A stretch of 64,000 nucleotides of DNA, taken from the NCBI GenBank assembly GCA_016182975.1, contig JACPFJ010000002.1, forward strand, positions 1 to 64,000. The letters are read 5' to 3'. Shown piece by piece: positions 16,878 to 25,712 of the stretch (position 1 is its first letter; each line of letters begins with the position of its first letter). The notes below the pieces were generated by a model, which was given only the letters and a program-made list of their open reading frames with translations, was not told where the DNA came from and searched no databases. Origin of the DNA: Deltaproteobacteria bacterium (lineage in GTDB: Bacteria; Desulfobacterota; Desulfuromonadia; Geobacterales; Pseudopelobacteraceae). Both the position numbers and the translations under genes were made by a program.

Positions 16878-17456
16878 TCAGTCAACAAAATCGGCGAAAT
16901 CCATTTTTATGACTGTAGTTGCCTTTGCGGTGTTGTTGAAGTCATCTTTAACGTTGAATGTTATGGAAAGGTAATAACTGTACATTTTGCCATCACCACA
17001 GGAAAAATTCGCCAGCAAACTGCTTTTTAAAGATTGTGAAGCAACCTGCACCGGCACTGACGCGCTGCCGCCGACGCTGATATTCAAATTTACCGGCTGC
17101 GAGGGTTGTGAAATGGCTGGCGCCCCGGCTGTGATCGGAGTAAATGAAAAATCAACGTTCTGAATGAGCAGGTTTTTTGAGCCGGAAGCGTTTGTAAGAT
17201 TGGGATATGCGTTAAAGGCTACCTTGACATTGATGCTATCCGCGATGGTCTGCGGAGTGGCATTGGCTGCATTACATGAGGTAACGGCGGCGCTGGTGCT
17301 GCTGTCCACCCATTTTGCAACATCGGCATTAACGATGCTCTTATCCGGCTCGGGAACCGGCAGATACCCATTGGTAAGACCGCCTCCGCCGCATCCCGCG
17401 GTCAGGCCGAATGAAAATACTATCCAGGCAGCAATACAGATTTGTTTCGTTTTCAT
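16878..17456 (-). CDS. Hypothetical lipoprotein, 192 residues
   Basis: The start at 17456 is set by AGGAG seven bases upstream; the longer in-frame ATG has no site. The signal peptide ends in a lipobox (LTAGC) followed by a Gly run and a Pro/Glu-rich linker. The remaining part is rich in Thr, Ser and Val with two cysteines (SSTSAAVTSCN, ANFSCGDG) that could form a disulfide, giving a beta-sandwich look. Function not recognised. It lies between pilQ and the DsbC-N-like lipoprotein on the same strand and may be co-transcribed with the pil genes. Confidence 0.7.
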   Translation of the reverse strand: MKTKQICIAAWIVFSFGLTAGCGGGGLTNGYLPVPEPDKSIVNADVAKWVDSSTSAAVTSCNAANATPQTIADSINVKVAFNAYPNLTNASGSKNLLIQNVDFSFTPITAGAPAISQPSQPVNLNISVGGSASVPVQVASQSLKSSLLANFSCGDGKMYSYYLSITFNVKDDFNNTAKATTVIKMDFADFVD

Positions 17457-17544
17457 AAATATCTCCTGAAAATGGCTTTGCAATAAACGATTTGTCATCC
17501 CCGAACATGAATGTCAGGGCGTAGATCCGGCGCTATGGCTGCTG

Positions 17545-20430
17545 TTAAATCGTCCCCAGAATCCTCGGTGTGATGAATATCAGCAGCTCCGTCTTTGTCT
17601 TCTGCTTCGAGTTCGACTTGAACAGCTTGCCGAGAAAGGGGATATCCATCAGGAACGGCACGCCGTCATCGGCCTCGGTGTCGCTGTCCACGTAGATGCC
17701 GCCGATGACCGTTGTCTCGCCGTCCCGCAGCAGCATCTCGGTCGTGGCCTGCTTCTTGTTGATCGGCGGCGCGGCGGTGCCGGTGCTTGCGCCCGGCGAG
17801 TCGTTCTTGGCGTCGATCTTCATGCCGATGGTGCCGTTGGGATTGATGTGCGGCGTCACCTCCAGCGACAGCGCCGCCTCCACGAACTTCGTCTCAACCT
17901 TGTCGGATGTGGACGACGTGTACGGTATCTGCTGCCCCTGGGTGATCCGGGCGGTCTTGTTGTTGAGCGTGGCCACCTTGGGTGTGGAGACGATCTTGAT
18001 CAGGCCGGCGCTGGCGGCGGCGTTGAGGCGCATGTCGAGCTGGATGTTGCTGGTCAGGGTCCCGAACGAGATCCCCATCGTACCACCGGGGCTCGCGCCG
18101 GTGCCCACCGTCGGCGGCGCGGACGTTAGACCGCCGAATCCGGTATCAAGGCTGTTGATCCCCAGGAACGAGGCGGAACCGTCGCGATAGTGCACGCCCC
18201 AGTTGACCCCCAGACTGCGGGTAAAGGTGGAGGTCGCCTCGACGATGCGCGCCTCGATCATGACCTGTTTTTCCGGCACATCGAGCTGGTCCTTCAGCTT
18301 GCGCATATCCTCGATGGCCTGGGGGATGTCCTTGACGATGACCTTGTTGGTGCGGGTATCCTGGGCAATGGTGCCCCGATCGCTTTTGAGCGCGGTGAAC
18401 TGGCCGACGATACTGCCGATATCGGCATAGTTGACGCTGAATGTTTCCGTCTTCAGCTCGATAGCCTTAAAGAGCTGTTTTTTGATTTCCAGTTCTTCGT
18501 CGGCCTGGGACTTGAACTTTCCCTTGCCCTTGATGATGATGATGTTGCCGTCCTCGCGCTTGTCGAGCCCCTTTGTATCCAGGATGATGTCCAGCGCCTG
18601 GTCCCAGGGGACGTTGACCAGCTTGATGCTGATGGTGCCGCCGACATCGTCGCCCAGCACGAAGTTCTTGTTGCTGACCTCGGCGAGAAGCTGGAATATC
18701 TTGCGTACCTCGGCATCGGCAAACTCCAGGGTCACCTTGCGCCCCTTGTACAATCTGGTCGAATGAAGCGGCCTTTCGGCTGGTTCGGCCGCCTGGGCAA
18801 GCTCGGACGGGATTTCGGCGTCCCTGGCCGGCGCTGCCTTGGCTGCCCGGGCGATCTGCGGGATGGGTTCCTTGGGTTCGGCGGCGGCCTTTTCCGCGGT
18901 CAGACCCTCGGGATGCTTGAAGTCCACGAAGAGCATGTCCCCTTCCTGCCTGAATTCGTATGGCGCGGCGGTGCGCAGCGCAATCCTGATCCTGGTGTCG
19001 GTCCCCTTACGGGTCTTGGCGAGGAGGGGGGTCACGCGCAGTACCGGCGAAATAAAACCCTGGGCTTCAAGCGAACGCTGGAGGCGTTTCGGCAGGCCGG
19101 CATTTTTTATGGTGAGGGTGACAAAACCGGGGGTTTTAACAGGAGCGTCTACAACAACATCGCCCGCAACCTTGACGGCAACCCTGGAAATGCCGTCGAT
19201 CACCTGGAAGTCGATCGCTTCGACACCGGCAGGCCCAACGTGGCGAACCTCGGGTTTGGAAACGCTTTTTACGGATGATGCGGGTGCTGCGGCAACCTGT
19301 GCCTCGGCCGGTTTTGCCTCTGGCTGGGGGGGCACTTCGGCCGCCTTTTCCGAGGCGGCCTCCACCGGCGGTGCCGCAGGGGATTCCGCAGCGGGTTTCG
19401 CATTCAGCGTAACCGTTATTCCCTCGTCGGACCCGCTTGCAACCGCTTCGGAGAAGCTGCCGTTCACCGCATCGAACACGATGCGTACTTTACCTGGATA
19501 AATTCCGATGCGGGCCAAGGCTATACCGGCCGCATTGATCGGCACGATACGGTTTGCGAGTGAGCTCTTCACGCCGAACAGGTCGATGACAAAGCGCTCC
19601 GGCTTGCTGAGACGGAACGACTTGAATTCTTTCGCCCCGCCTTGAACGGCAAGAAAAATGGCGCCGTCTTTGACGGAAACCGCCGTCAGGGAGCGCTGCT
19701 GCGCCACTTCGGGAGTTGCAGCCGGAGGAACCGGCTGTTCAGCAACTGGCGCAACGGCAGCGGGCGTTTCAAGCGGGGTCTTGGCGGGTTCAACCGGAGA
19801 TGCGGCCTCCGGCGCCGATGCAGCGGCAACAGGGGTTTCTGCGGGGGGTACGGCCGGTTCAGTCGGCGCTGCAACCGCCTCCGGGGGCGCAACAACCGGC
19901 TCCGGCTCTTTTGCGGCGGCCGGCTCCGCCGCGGGAACAGCCGCTGCGGCGTCGGCGGTTGCGGCCACCTGGGCAGACGGAGCGGGAAAGGAAATCGTCA
20001 GCTCACCCTTCTGATCGGGAGCGGTGGAGATGACCGCTTCGGCGTCCTTGGCAAGCTCGATGTCCACCCTTGTGAGAACACCGGCGTCCGTATCGTAACG
20101 GTTGACCGTGACGGTTTTGAAGTTCCCCTTGTCAATGACGAGCGGCGCAGTGACAGACCCCTGGGTTGTCTGGGAGAGATCCACTACAAGCCTGAGCGGC
20201 GCCGTGGTCTTGTAACTGGTATAGGTTGCCGGAGAGGAGAGCTTGATGGCGAGCTCGGTCCTGTCACCCTCACCCGATACGCTGATCGATTCGATGGCGG
20301 CAAGCTTTGGGTCGGATTTCCGGCCGCTCTCCGGGGCCGCATCCGCAATTCGGGCCATACAGGGAATGAAGCCCGCCATCACGGCGAGGACTAGCGCCAG
20401 GGCTATCGATTGTTTCGTCATCCACTTCAT
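17545..20430 (-). CDS. pilQ: Type IV pilus secretin PilQ
   Basis: 961 residues from the ATG at 20430 (AGGAG upstream; an earlier in-frame ATG has no site). A signal peptide is followed by AMIN domains separated by long Ala/Pro/Glu-rich linkers, then an STN/secretin-N region (RKVTLEFADAEVRKIFQLL) and the C-terminal secretin pore domain (VEATSTFTRSLGVNWG; ITQGQQIPYTS; TELLIFITPRIL). It forms the outer-membrane gated channel for the pilus. It is the last pil gene of the xre-pilMNOPQ unit, ten bases after pilP. It is longer than the usual 700-900 residues because of the linkers. Confidence 0.95.
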   Translation of the reverse strand: MKWMTKQSIALALVLAVMAGFIPCMARIADAAPESGRKSDPKLAAIESISVSGEGDRTELAIKLSSPATYTSYKTTAPLRLVVDLSQTTQGSVTAPLVIDKGNFKTVTVNRYDTDAGVLTRVDIELAKDAEAVISTAPDQKGELTISFPAPSAQVAATADAAAAVPAAEPAAAKEPEPVVAPPEAVAAPTEPAVPPAETPVAAASAPEAASPVEPAKTPLETPAAVAPVAEQPVPPAATPEVAQQRSLTAVSVKDGAIFLAVQGGAKEFKSFRLSKPERFVIDLFGVKSSLANRIVPINAAGIALARIGIYPGKVRIVFDAVNGSFSEAVASGSDEGITVTLNAKPAAESPAAPPVEAASEKAAEVPPQPEAKPAEAQVAAAPASSVKSVSKPEVRHVGPAGVEAIDFQVIDGISRVAVKVAGDVVVDAPVKTPGFVTLTIKNAGLPKRLQRSLEAQGFISPVLRVTPLLAKTRKGTDTRIRIALRTAAPYEFRQEGDMLFVDFKHPEGLTAEKAAAEPKEPIPQIARAAKAAPARDAEIPSELAQAAEPAERPLHSTRLYKGRKVTLEFADAEVRKIFQLLAEVSNKNFVLGDDVGGTISIKLVNVPWDQALDIILDTKGLDKREDGNIIIIKGKGKFKSQADEELEIKKQLFKAIELKTETFSVNYADIGSIVGQFTALKSDRGTIAQDTRTNKVIVKDIPQAIEDMRKLKDQLDVPEKQVMIEARIVEATSTFTRSLGVNWGVHYRDGSASFLGINSLDTGFGGLTSAPPTVGTGASPGGTMGISFGTLTSNIQLDMRLNAAASAGLIKIVSTPKVATLNNKTARITQGQQIPYTSSTSDKVETKFVEAALSLEVTPHINPNGTIGMKIDAKNDSPGASTGTAAPPINKKQATTEMLLRDGETTVIGGIYVDSDTEADDGVPFLMDIPFLGKLFKSNSKQKTKTELLIFITPRILGTI

Positions 20431-20440
20431 GCGGAGCTCC

Positions 20441-21010
20441 TTATTGTTTCCTGGGAAGGGTGATCCTGATATGCTCCTTGAGCACCCTGCCGTTATCATC
20501 CCTGAACTGTTCGAGCACATCCACGCCGGTGGTGGTAATCGCCGTTATCCGTCCCTCGTTTTTGCCGATCGTCATTCCGATTTTGAGCACATAGCCCTTG
20601 CCATTGGGGTCGGTCACCATTGCGTGGTTTTCCTTGCCGCCGGTAACGATGCCGATCAGCTTGAACTGGCTGACATCGAAGTTGTGGATCGGCAGGGTGG
20701 GCCTCAACGATCTCCGGACGCTCTCCTGGGAAAGGCTCGGCGCGGCCTTGGCCGCTGCATACGGCTTGAACGGATCCTTTTTTGTGCTGAAATCAAATTG
20801 GTTTACCTGCGGCGGAGGCAGCTTGAGAGCCGAGCTGACCGGTTTCTGAACAGGCTTGGCAGGCGGGGCGGCCGGCTTTGCAACCGCAGCGGCAGGTTGT
20901 GGAGCGGCAGGCTGCGGCTCCTTTTTATCGCATCCCGCAAGCGCGGCGGCAGCCCCCAACACAAGTATCAGCACGCATGAGCGGCTATTTCTTGTTAGGC
21001 TTTTTATCAT
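20441..21010 (-). CDS. pilP: Type IV pilus assembly lipoprotein PilP
   Basis: 189 residues with a lipobox (LAGC, C27), an Ala/Pro linker, and the PilP beta domain (KDPFKPY; FKLIGIVTG; ..YVLKIGMTIGKNEGRI). It links PilQ to the inner-membrane PilNO complex. Its 5' end overlaps the pilO 3' end by 26 bases, so translation is probably coupled. Confidence 0.92.
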   Translation of the reverse strand: MIKSLTRNSRSCVLILVLGAAAALAGCDKKEPQPAAPQPAAAVAKPAAPPAKPVQKPVSSALKLPPPQVNQFDFSTKKDPFKPYAAAKAAPSLSQESVRRSLRPTLPIHNFDVSQFKLIGIVTGGKENHAMVTDPNGKGYVLKIGMTIGKNEGRITAITTTGVDVLEQFRDDNGRVLKEHIRITLPRKQ

Positions 21011-21590
21011 CCTTCATCTCTTTCTTATCCAAGAACCGGAATGTTGTCGCCAGGCAGTTCACCCTGGTCATCATCCTGTTGTTGACGTTACGGATATCGG
21101 AAAACGCCACGTTGTTAATGTTGACGATGCGGGGGAGGTTGGCTACCGCGGCAAAGAAGTTGGCCACGCTGTAGTAGGAGCCGGAAACCGAGATGTCAAC
21201 CGGGACCTCGGCGTAAAAATCCTTGGGCGTCTCGCCCTTGGGCCTGAAAACGAGAAAGTCGAGGCCGGCGTTCTTGCCGAGGGTGGTGATGCTGGTCAGG
21301 AGTGACGGGATCTCCTTGGAGTTCGGCAGCTCGGTCAATGCCTGGGCCAGCTCACGGTTCAACTGCTCATATTCGGCCTTCAGCCGCGGCAGGTTGTTGG
21401 CGATCCTGGTTTTTTCCTCGATTTCGGCCTGCAGCTTGGCATATTCGGCTTTCAGGCTCGTATGTTCCTTGTACTTGGGGATGTACAGGAACCAGACCAT
21501 GGCGGCCGCCTCAAGCACGACAACGAGCACGAGAATGAGTATTTTCTGCTTGGTCGGCAGTTTGAGTATCTTTTCTACCTGTGGATCCAT
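20985..21590 (-). CDS. pilO: Type IV pilus inner-membrane protein PilO
   Basis: 201 residues from the ATG at 21590; AGGACGG lies seven bases before it, whereas the upstream TTG is too close to the site. One transmembrane helix (about residues 17-37) is followed by a coiled coil (KAEYAKLQAEIEEKTRIANN) and a ferredoxin-like PilO fold. It pairs with PilN to align the secretin with the motor. Confidence 0.92.
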   Translation of the reverse strand: MDPQVEKILKLPTKQKILILVLVVVLEAAAMVWFLYIPKYKEHTSLKAEYAKLQAEIEEKTRIANNLPRLKAEYEQLNRELAQALTELPNSKEIPSLLTSITTLGKNAGLDFLVFRPKGETPKDFYAEVPVDISVSGSYYSVANFFAAVANLPRIVNINNVAFSDIRNVNNRMMTRVNCLATTFRFLDKKEMKDDKKPNKK

Positions 21591-21620
21591 ATTCAATCCG
21601 TCCTGGCTGATATGATGCCG

Positions 21621-22202
21621 CTATTTGGGGGCATTCGGCGCCGGCGGCCCGGCCGGTTCGGGAGTAGGCTGCAGCTTGCAGACCAACTCGAAACGCTTCA
21701 GCTTGATCCCGCCGCTCTCACTCTGTTCCGAGACGACCAGTTCCACTCCCATGTAGTCGGAGGAGGCCTCAAGACTGCGCATGAATGTTGCAATCAGCTC
21801 TTCGGTGTAGGCAAGACCCGAGATCCTGATGTCGCTGCCGCTCTCGCCGTACCCGGTCAGCCACAACTGGTCTGGGGTGATGTCGCTCATCGTGGCCAGA
21901 CGCCGGGCCGGGCCGGTCTTGTTCTTGCGCAACTGGGCCAGGACATCCAGTTTTTTCTTGACCTGTTCCTTCAAGGTCTTGAGTTCTTCCAGCTTGCCTA
22001 TCTTCGCCTTCAGCTCGTTGATCCTGTTGTTGGCGGTATTGATATCGTTTTTCGTGGTGGATATCTGCATCCGTTTGAAGAAGTACATCGACATGACGAC
22101 CGCCGCCACCAGCAGCAGGCTGACGCAGAATATGACGATCTGCTGTATGGCCGATTCCTTCTTCTTGGCGGCCCGCACCGGTAACAGGTTGATCTTGATC
22201 AT
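21621..22202 (-). CDS. pilN: Type IV pilus inner-membrane protein PilN
   Basis: 193 residues. The N-terminus (MIKINLLP) is the short cytoplasmic motif that binds PilM. A transmembrane helix (about 22-44) and a coiled coil (NNRINELKAKIGKLEELKTL) follow, then the PilN fold. A Pro-rich tail ends the protein. Its ATG overlaps the pilM stop in an ATGA arrangement. Confidence 0.92.
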   Translation of the reverse strand: MIKINLLPVRAAKKKESAIQQIVIFCVSLLLVAAVVMSMYFFKRMQISTTKNDINTANNRINELKAKIGKLEELKTLKEQVKKKLDVLAQLRKNKTGPARRLATMSDITPDQLWLTGYGESGSDIRISGLAYTEELIATFMRSLEASSDYMGVELVVSEQSESGGIKLKRFELVCKLQPTPEPAGPPAPNAPK

Positions 22203-23254
22203 TTGTCCCCCACCCTCCTTATGGCAAGCCCGACGGTTACCGCCATGAGCGGTCCGATCTCCGCAAGGTATTCGGGGTCAAAATCCTTTTCATTGTATTT
22301 GAGCTTTGCAAAGGGCTCGATCATTTCCACCGGCAGCCCCAGCTTCTCGCTGATCGCATCCAGCAGGTTGCACACCTTCGAGCATCCGCCGCTCACGAAG
22401 ATCCGGGTAATCCTCTCCTCGTTGGCCGTCGAGTTGTAGAAGTCCAGCGAACGCCTGATTTCCTGGGTGATGGTTTCGTTGACCTTGGCGATCACATCCA
22501 TAAGCTCGCTGTTGCCGGTTTCACGGGCCAGCATCTTCATCGACTCGGCCTCGGGGGTGTTCAGCCCCATCTGCTTCTGGATCTCCTCGGTGTAGAGGTT
22601 GCCCCCCATCTGGACGTCCCGCGTGAACAGGGTGCCGCCGGATTTGACGATGTTGATGTTCATGACGCTGGCGCCGATGTTGATCAGCGCCAAGACCTCA
22701 TCCGGCCCGGCGTCGTGATTTGCCTCGAATGCATTCTGAACGGTGAAGGAGTCGACGTCCACCACCGAGAGATGGAGAGCGGCCTCGTTGAACACCGCAA
22801 CGTAGTCGTTGATGATGTCCTTCTTGCTGGCCACGAGCAGGACATTCATCCTGGTCGGGTCGGTGCTGTCTGGGGAGAGTATCTGGAAATCCATGTTGAC
22901 GTCGTTGATGTCGAACGGGATGTACTGCTCGGCTTCCCAGGCGATCTGGTCTTCAAGCTCCTCGGTCGGCATCGCCGGGAGCATGATCTTGCGGATAATG
23001 ACCGAATTTCCGGATATCGAGCAGGCGACATCCTTGACCTTTATGCCGAGACTTGCCACGAGATTTTTTATGGCGCTCACGATGGAGGCGCTGTCCATCA
23101 GCGAATTATCGACAATCGCTTCCGGAGGCAGCGGCACAAGGCCCACATTGAGGAGCTGATACGTACCCTTCTGCTCCTTGAGCTGCACCAGCTTGACCGA
23201 GTGGGAACCGATGTCTATGCCGATGACCTCTTTTTTCTTCTTCAAGAAAAGCAT
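22199..23254 (-). CDS. pilM: Actin-like type IV pilus assembly ATPase PilM
   Basis: 351 residues with the FtsA/actin-fold signatures: phosphate-1 IGIDIGSHSVKLVQL, an internal LINIGASVMNINIV segment and the adenosine motif IFVSGGCSKV. It binds the PilN tail in the cytoplasm and organises the inner-membrane platform. First pil gene of the unit, 18 bases after the xre gene. Confidence 0.94.
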   Translation of the reverse strand: MLFLKKKKEVIGIDIGSHSVKLVQLKEQKGTYQLLNVGLVPLPPEAIVDNSLMDSASIVSAIKNLVASLGIKVKDVACSISGNSVIIRKIMLPAMPTEELEDQIAWEAEQYIPFDINDVNMDFQILSPDSTDPTRMNVLLVASKKDIINDYVAVFNEAALHLSVVDVDSFTVQNAFEANHDAGPDEVLALINIGASVMNINIVKSGGTLFTRDVQMGGNLYTEEIQKQMGLNTPEAESMKMLARETGNSELMDVIAKVNETITQEIRRSLDFYNSTANEERITRIFVSGGCSKVCNLLDAISEKLGLPVEMIEPFAKLKYNEKDFDPEYLAEIGPLMAVTVGLAIRRVGDK

Positions 23255-23272
23255 ATTACATTCCTGTCAAGA

Positions 23273-23473
23273 TCAATCGAGAAAGACCTTGTTCTTTTCT
23301 TCAAGCGAATAACCCAGCGCCAGGATGATCTTTCGCATGGTCTCCAGACGGCACTGTTCCCCCCGCTCAACCCTGTCGATTGTAAGCGCCGATATCCCCG
23401 CCTTGCGGGCCAGTTCGGCCTTGCTCAACAGACGGGACTCCCTGATCGCCTTTACCCTGTTATTTGTCTTCAT
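23273..23473 (-). CDS. Small XRE-family helix-turn-helix regulator
   Basis: 66-residue protein that is almost only a Cro/CI-type helix-turn-helix (LLSKAELARKAGISALTIDR, then VERGEQ). AGGATG lies six bases upstream of the ATG. It sits between the riboswitch and pilM on the same strand, so it should share the riboswitch-controlled transcript. Its targets are unknown; control of the pil operon itself is a plausible inference. Confidence 0.88.
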   Translation of the reverse strand: MKTNNRVKAIRESRLLSKAELARKAGISALTIDRVERGEQCRLETMRKIILALGYSLEEKNKVFLD

Positions 23474-23596
23474 ACACGCATCCTATGAAATTGATAAAAC
23501 TTGCGCCACATTTACAACAAATAATATCAATGTCAAGTAATTTATATGAAGTTATATAACAAATTGGCAAACTCAAATGTTGCGCGACGCGAATGC

Positions 23597-23649
23597 AAAA
23601 AAGCCGGGTCGCCTATCTCTTTTGTAAAGGATATTTCGGCGACCCGGCT
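23597..23649 (-). terminator. Riboswitch expression platform: intrinsic terminator
   Basis: A 12-bp perfect stem (23602-23613 with 23638-23649) has a 24-base loop and is followed by six Ts on the minus strand. The 5' half of the stem is also the 3' part of the GEMM-I aptamer, so folding of aptamer and terminator exclude each other. This suggests ligand binding permits read-through into xre-pilMNOPQ (on-switch). Confidence 0.88.
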
Positions 23650-23714
23650 GTCTCGGTGAGACCCAATGGGCTTTCCGTCCCACCCTCGCGGGTGGTTTAG
23701 TATTATCGTGTATC
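23630..23714 (-). promoter_or_regulatory. GEMM-I riboswitch (cyclic dinucleotide; probably cyclic AMP-GMP, GEMM-Ib)
   Basis: The minus strand shows all GEMM-I landmarks: the conserved ACTAAACC segment, P2 with a GNRA loop (CCACCC GCGA GGGTGG), the core GGGACGGAAAGCC, the P3 helix (GTCTC/GAGAC) and the tetraloop-receptor region AGCCGGGTCGCCG, closed by GATA/TATC. The position that is G20 in the Vibrio Vc2 aptamer aligns to A here (GATAATAC), the change reported for GEMM-Ib riboswitches of Geobacter that sense 3',3'-cyclic AMP-GMP. The ligand call depends on this hand alignment. It lies in the leader of xre-pilMNOPQ. Confidence 0.9.
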
Positions 23715-23741
23715 TTGCTATTTAGCTTCCTGACATTTAAA

Positions 23742-23755
23742 GCATGGTCTGTGCC
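23742..23755 (-). promoter_or_regulatory. Sigma-54-type promoter before the riboswitch
   Basis: On the minus strand GG-N10-GC is exact (GGCACAGACCATGC), close to the TGGCAC-N5-TTGC consensus. The predicted start near 23730 puts the transcript's first base about 16 bases before the aptamer. An overlapping sigma-70 candidate exists upstream: TTGACT (23794-23799), 17 bases, TAGATA (23771-23776). rpoN and an NtrC-type activator are encoded in this window. Confidence 0.65.
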
Positions 23756-23803
23756 CTCCGGCATGGAAACTATCTACATGATTTGCACCTCGGAGTCAAC
23801 GAT

Positions 23804-24418
23804 TCAATAGGCATAGAGCACCTCGATATTCGCCTGCGCCGTGGAGTTGCTGGCGCGCTCCCCCTGTATCTCGACCCGGTAGATATACGGAAAATGCTGC
23901 GGGGTAAGCACCGACTGGGACTCGGCCACGCCGGCCCCCTCGAGCTGGAGCCCGCTGACATCCGTATTGCCGTTGACTGTATCCACGATCTTGGAGTAGA
24001 CGTAAAAGGGATTGCCCACTGTCGATTCCATGGTGTAACGGATATCAGGGTTGTCCTTGGAATTGAATGTCTTGCTGCATGCCGCCGGCCAGGCGCTGGT
24101 GGCCTTGGTCAGTTTTGTCTGGAGACAGCTCTGGGTGGCCTGCACCTGGAGGCTGACAGCCGTGAAACTGTTCTGGAGATCGGTCGTCAGGGTCGCGGAT
24201 GAATAGTTCCTCATGACAAACGGCAGGATCTCCTTGGTATATATCTCCGCACCGCCGTAGGATGCCTCCAGCGCCGTCCGGTACTTCTTGTGCAGCCCCG
24301 AAAGCTTGGTGCCCTGGGTAATCATATAGAGCAGCGCCATCACGATGGTCAGCGAGACCAGCGTCAGCATCAGCGATGTCACCAGGGCAAACCCTTTCCT
24401 GCTTGTAATGAATCTCAT
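23804..24418 (-). CDS. pilX: PilX-type minor pilin
   Basis: 204 residues with a prepilin-like start (RKGFALVTSL) and hydrophobic helix, and the 'ALEASYGGAEIY' wording found after the helix in PilX_N proteins. Position 5 of the mature helix is Thr, not the usual Glu, as in PilX/GspK-like tip pilins. Two cysteines (C98, C114) may form a disulfide. Last gene of the minor-pilin unit; 12 bases after pilW. Confidence 0.85.
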   Translation of the reverse strand: MRFITSRKGFALVTSLMLTLVSLTIVMALLYMITQGTKLSGLHKKYRTALEASYGGAEIYTKEILPFVMRNYSSATLTTDLQNSFTAVSLQVQATQSCLQTKLTKATSAWPAACSKTFNSKDNPDIRYTMESTVGNPFYVYSKIVDTVNGNTDVSGLQLEGAGVAESQSVLTPQHFPYIYRVEIQGERASNSTAQANIEVLYAY

Positions 24419-24430
24419 GGCTACCTTCCC

Positions 24431-25690
24431 TTACTGGTTAGTCAGCAGGTTTTTGGGGCGGACTATGATACGGTACTCCTTCCAGCGATAGTTTCTCATG
24501 TTTGCCGCCAGCGCATAGGCTGCCTTCGTGGCGTTGCTCCCGGTGTTGTGTATAAGGCTCTTTTCGCCATCATCCCCGATCGTTATTTCGTAATCGGATG
24601 TATACCCCGAGTCCTTCTTCCCGTTCTGTGCGATGATGTAGACCTTGACAACCTTCAGGCGATTGCGGATGTTGGAGATAGTAATATCGTCGTTGCTTGC
24701 CTGTAAAATGGCGGTTGCAACATCGCCTGATCCACTGACAGTAGAGCCGTCCGCATTGGACCAGGTATCGACAGAGCCGTTATTGTCCATATCCCACCCC
24801 AGGACGACCTGCATATCTGCAACGCAGTCGAGGATGGGCATGTAGGTGAGCTTCCCGTCGGCGTGCTTGACCGTGGTCTTGTACAGAACACCGGTGTTCG
24901 GAGCGCACATCGGGGGGACCTTGGCGGCGTCCTTTGGTTTGGCGACGAAATAGTCGGCGCGGTTGAAAGGGAAGCGGACCTTGTTCTCATCTGCGGTCCC
25001 GCTGAATTTGTAGAAACCATAAGCGGTATAAATCGCGTTTGCCTGGCTTGTATATACATCGAAAGCCGGTGAATTGATCTTGAACCACAATGTATCGTCA
25101 GAGGTGTTTCTCTCTATGGTAGTCGTGGGAGGATTTGAAAAACCTCTGCGAAGAACGACGAACCTTTCCTTGGAATCGGTGAAGTTCTCGGCATTCGACG
25201 TCCATGTATACGGCGCCGCCCCTCCGGCAACCGGCACGATGTAGGTCCATTTCTGGGAGGTATTGCTGGTCCCGACCGTTGTCGCTTTTATGGAGAGATA
25301 GTCAGTCAGGTTCAGGACGTTATATACCACGCTGCCGTCATCGGAAATATCACCGACCGTGGCGGTCACAAGGTCGTTACCGGCAACTATCGGGCGTGGG
25401 ACATGGTTCGTGGCATCGTTATAGGTTGAGGCGGGCTGTACCGAGGCCTCCGAATAGGATATCGGGGGAGGCGCCGTAAATAGCCCGACTCCGGCCTGCT
25501 GGAGGTCGTGGCGTAACATCTCCAAGCCGACGACCCCCTCGATGTTGCTCTCCTCGCGGCGCTGAACGGAGCTCGACTGCGAGAGGATGGTATTGAACGC
25601 GGAGCTCGTGACGAGGACAATCCCTATGAACAGGGCCATCGACACGATCATCTCGATCAGCGTAAAACCTCTATTTCCGATCCGGTTCAT
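24431..25690 (-). CDS. pilW: PilW-type minor pilin
   Basis: 419 residues from the ATG at 25690 (AAGGA upstream; the longer frame lacks a site). The prepilin motif NRGFTLIEM with Glu5 is followed by a hydrophobic helix (IVSMALFIGIVLVTSSAFN). The large C-terminal globular domain is typical of PilW, a component of the minor-pilin tip complex with FimU, PilV, PilX and PilY1. Neighbouring genes confirm the set. Confidence 0.88.
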   Translation of the reverse strand: MNRIGNRGFTLIEMIVSMALFIGIVLVTSSAFNTILSQSSSVQRREESNIEGVVGLEMLRHDLQQAGVGLFTAPPPISYSEASVQPASTYNDATNHVPRPIVAGNDLVTATVGDISDDGSVVYNVLNLTDYLSIKATTVGTSNTSQKWTYIVPVAGGAAPYTWTSNAENFTDSKERFVVLRRGFSNPPTTTIERNTSDDTLWFKINSPAFDVYTSQANAIYTAYGFYKFSGTADENKVRFPFNRADYFVAKPKDAAKVPPMCAPNTGVLYKTTVKHADGKLTYMPILDCVADMQVVLGWDMDNNGSVDTWSNADGSTVSGSGDVATAILQASNDDITISNIRNRLKVVKVYIIAQNGKKDSGYTSDYEITIGDDGEKSLIHNTGSNATKAAYALAANMRNYRWKEYRIIVRPKNLLTNQ

Positions 25691-25712
25691 GGCCTTCCTT
25701 CCAGTTCCCGCC

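Noticed and set aside
23604-23650. Treating the hairpin only as the terminator of pilX
   Set aside because: Its 5' strand is part of a complete GEMM-I aptamer and it lies 150 bases after pilX behind its own promoter.
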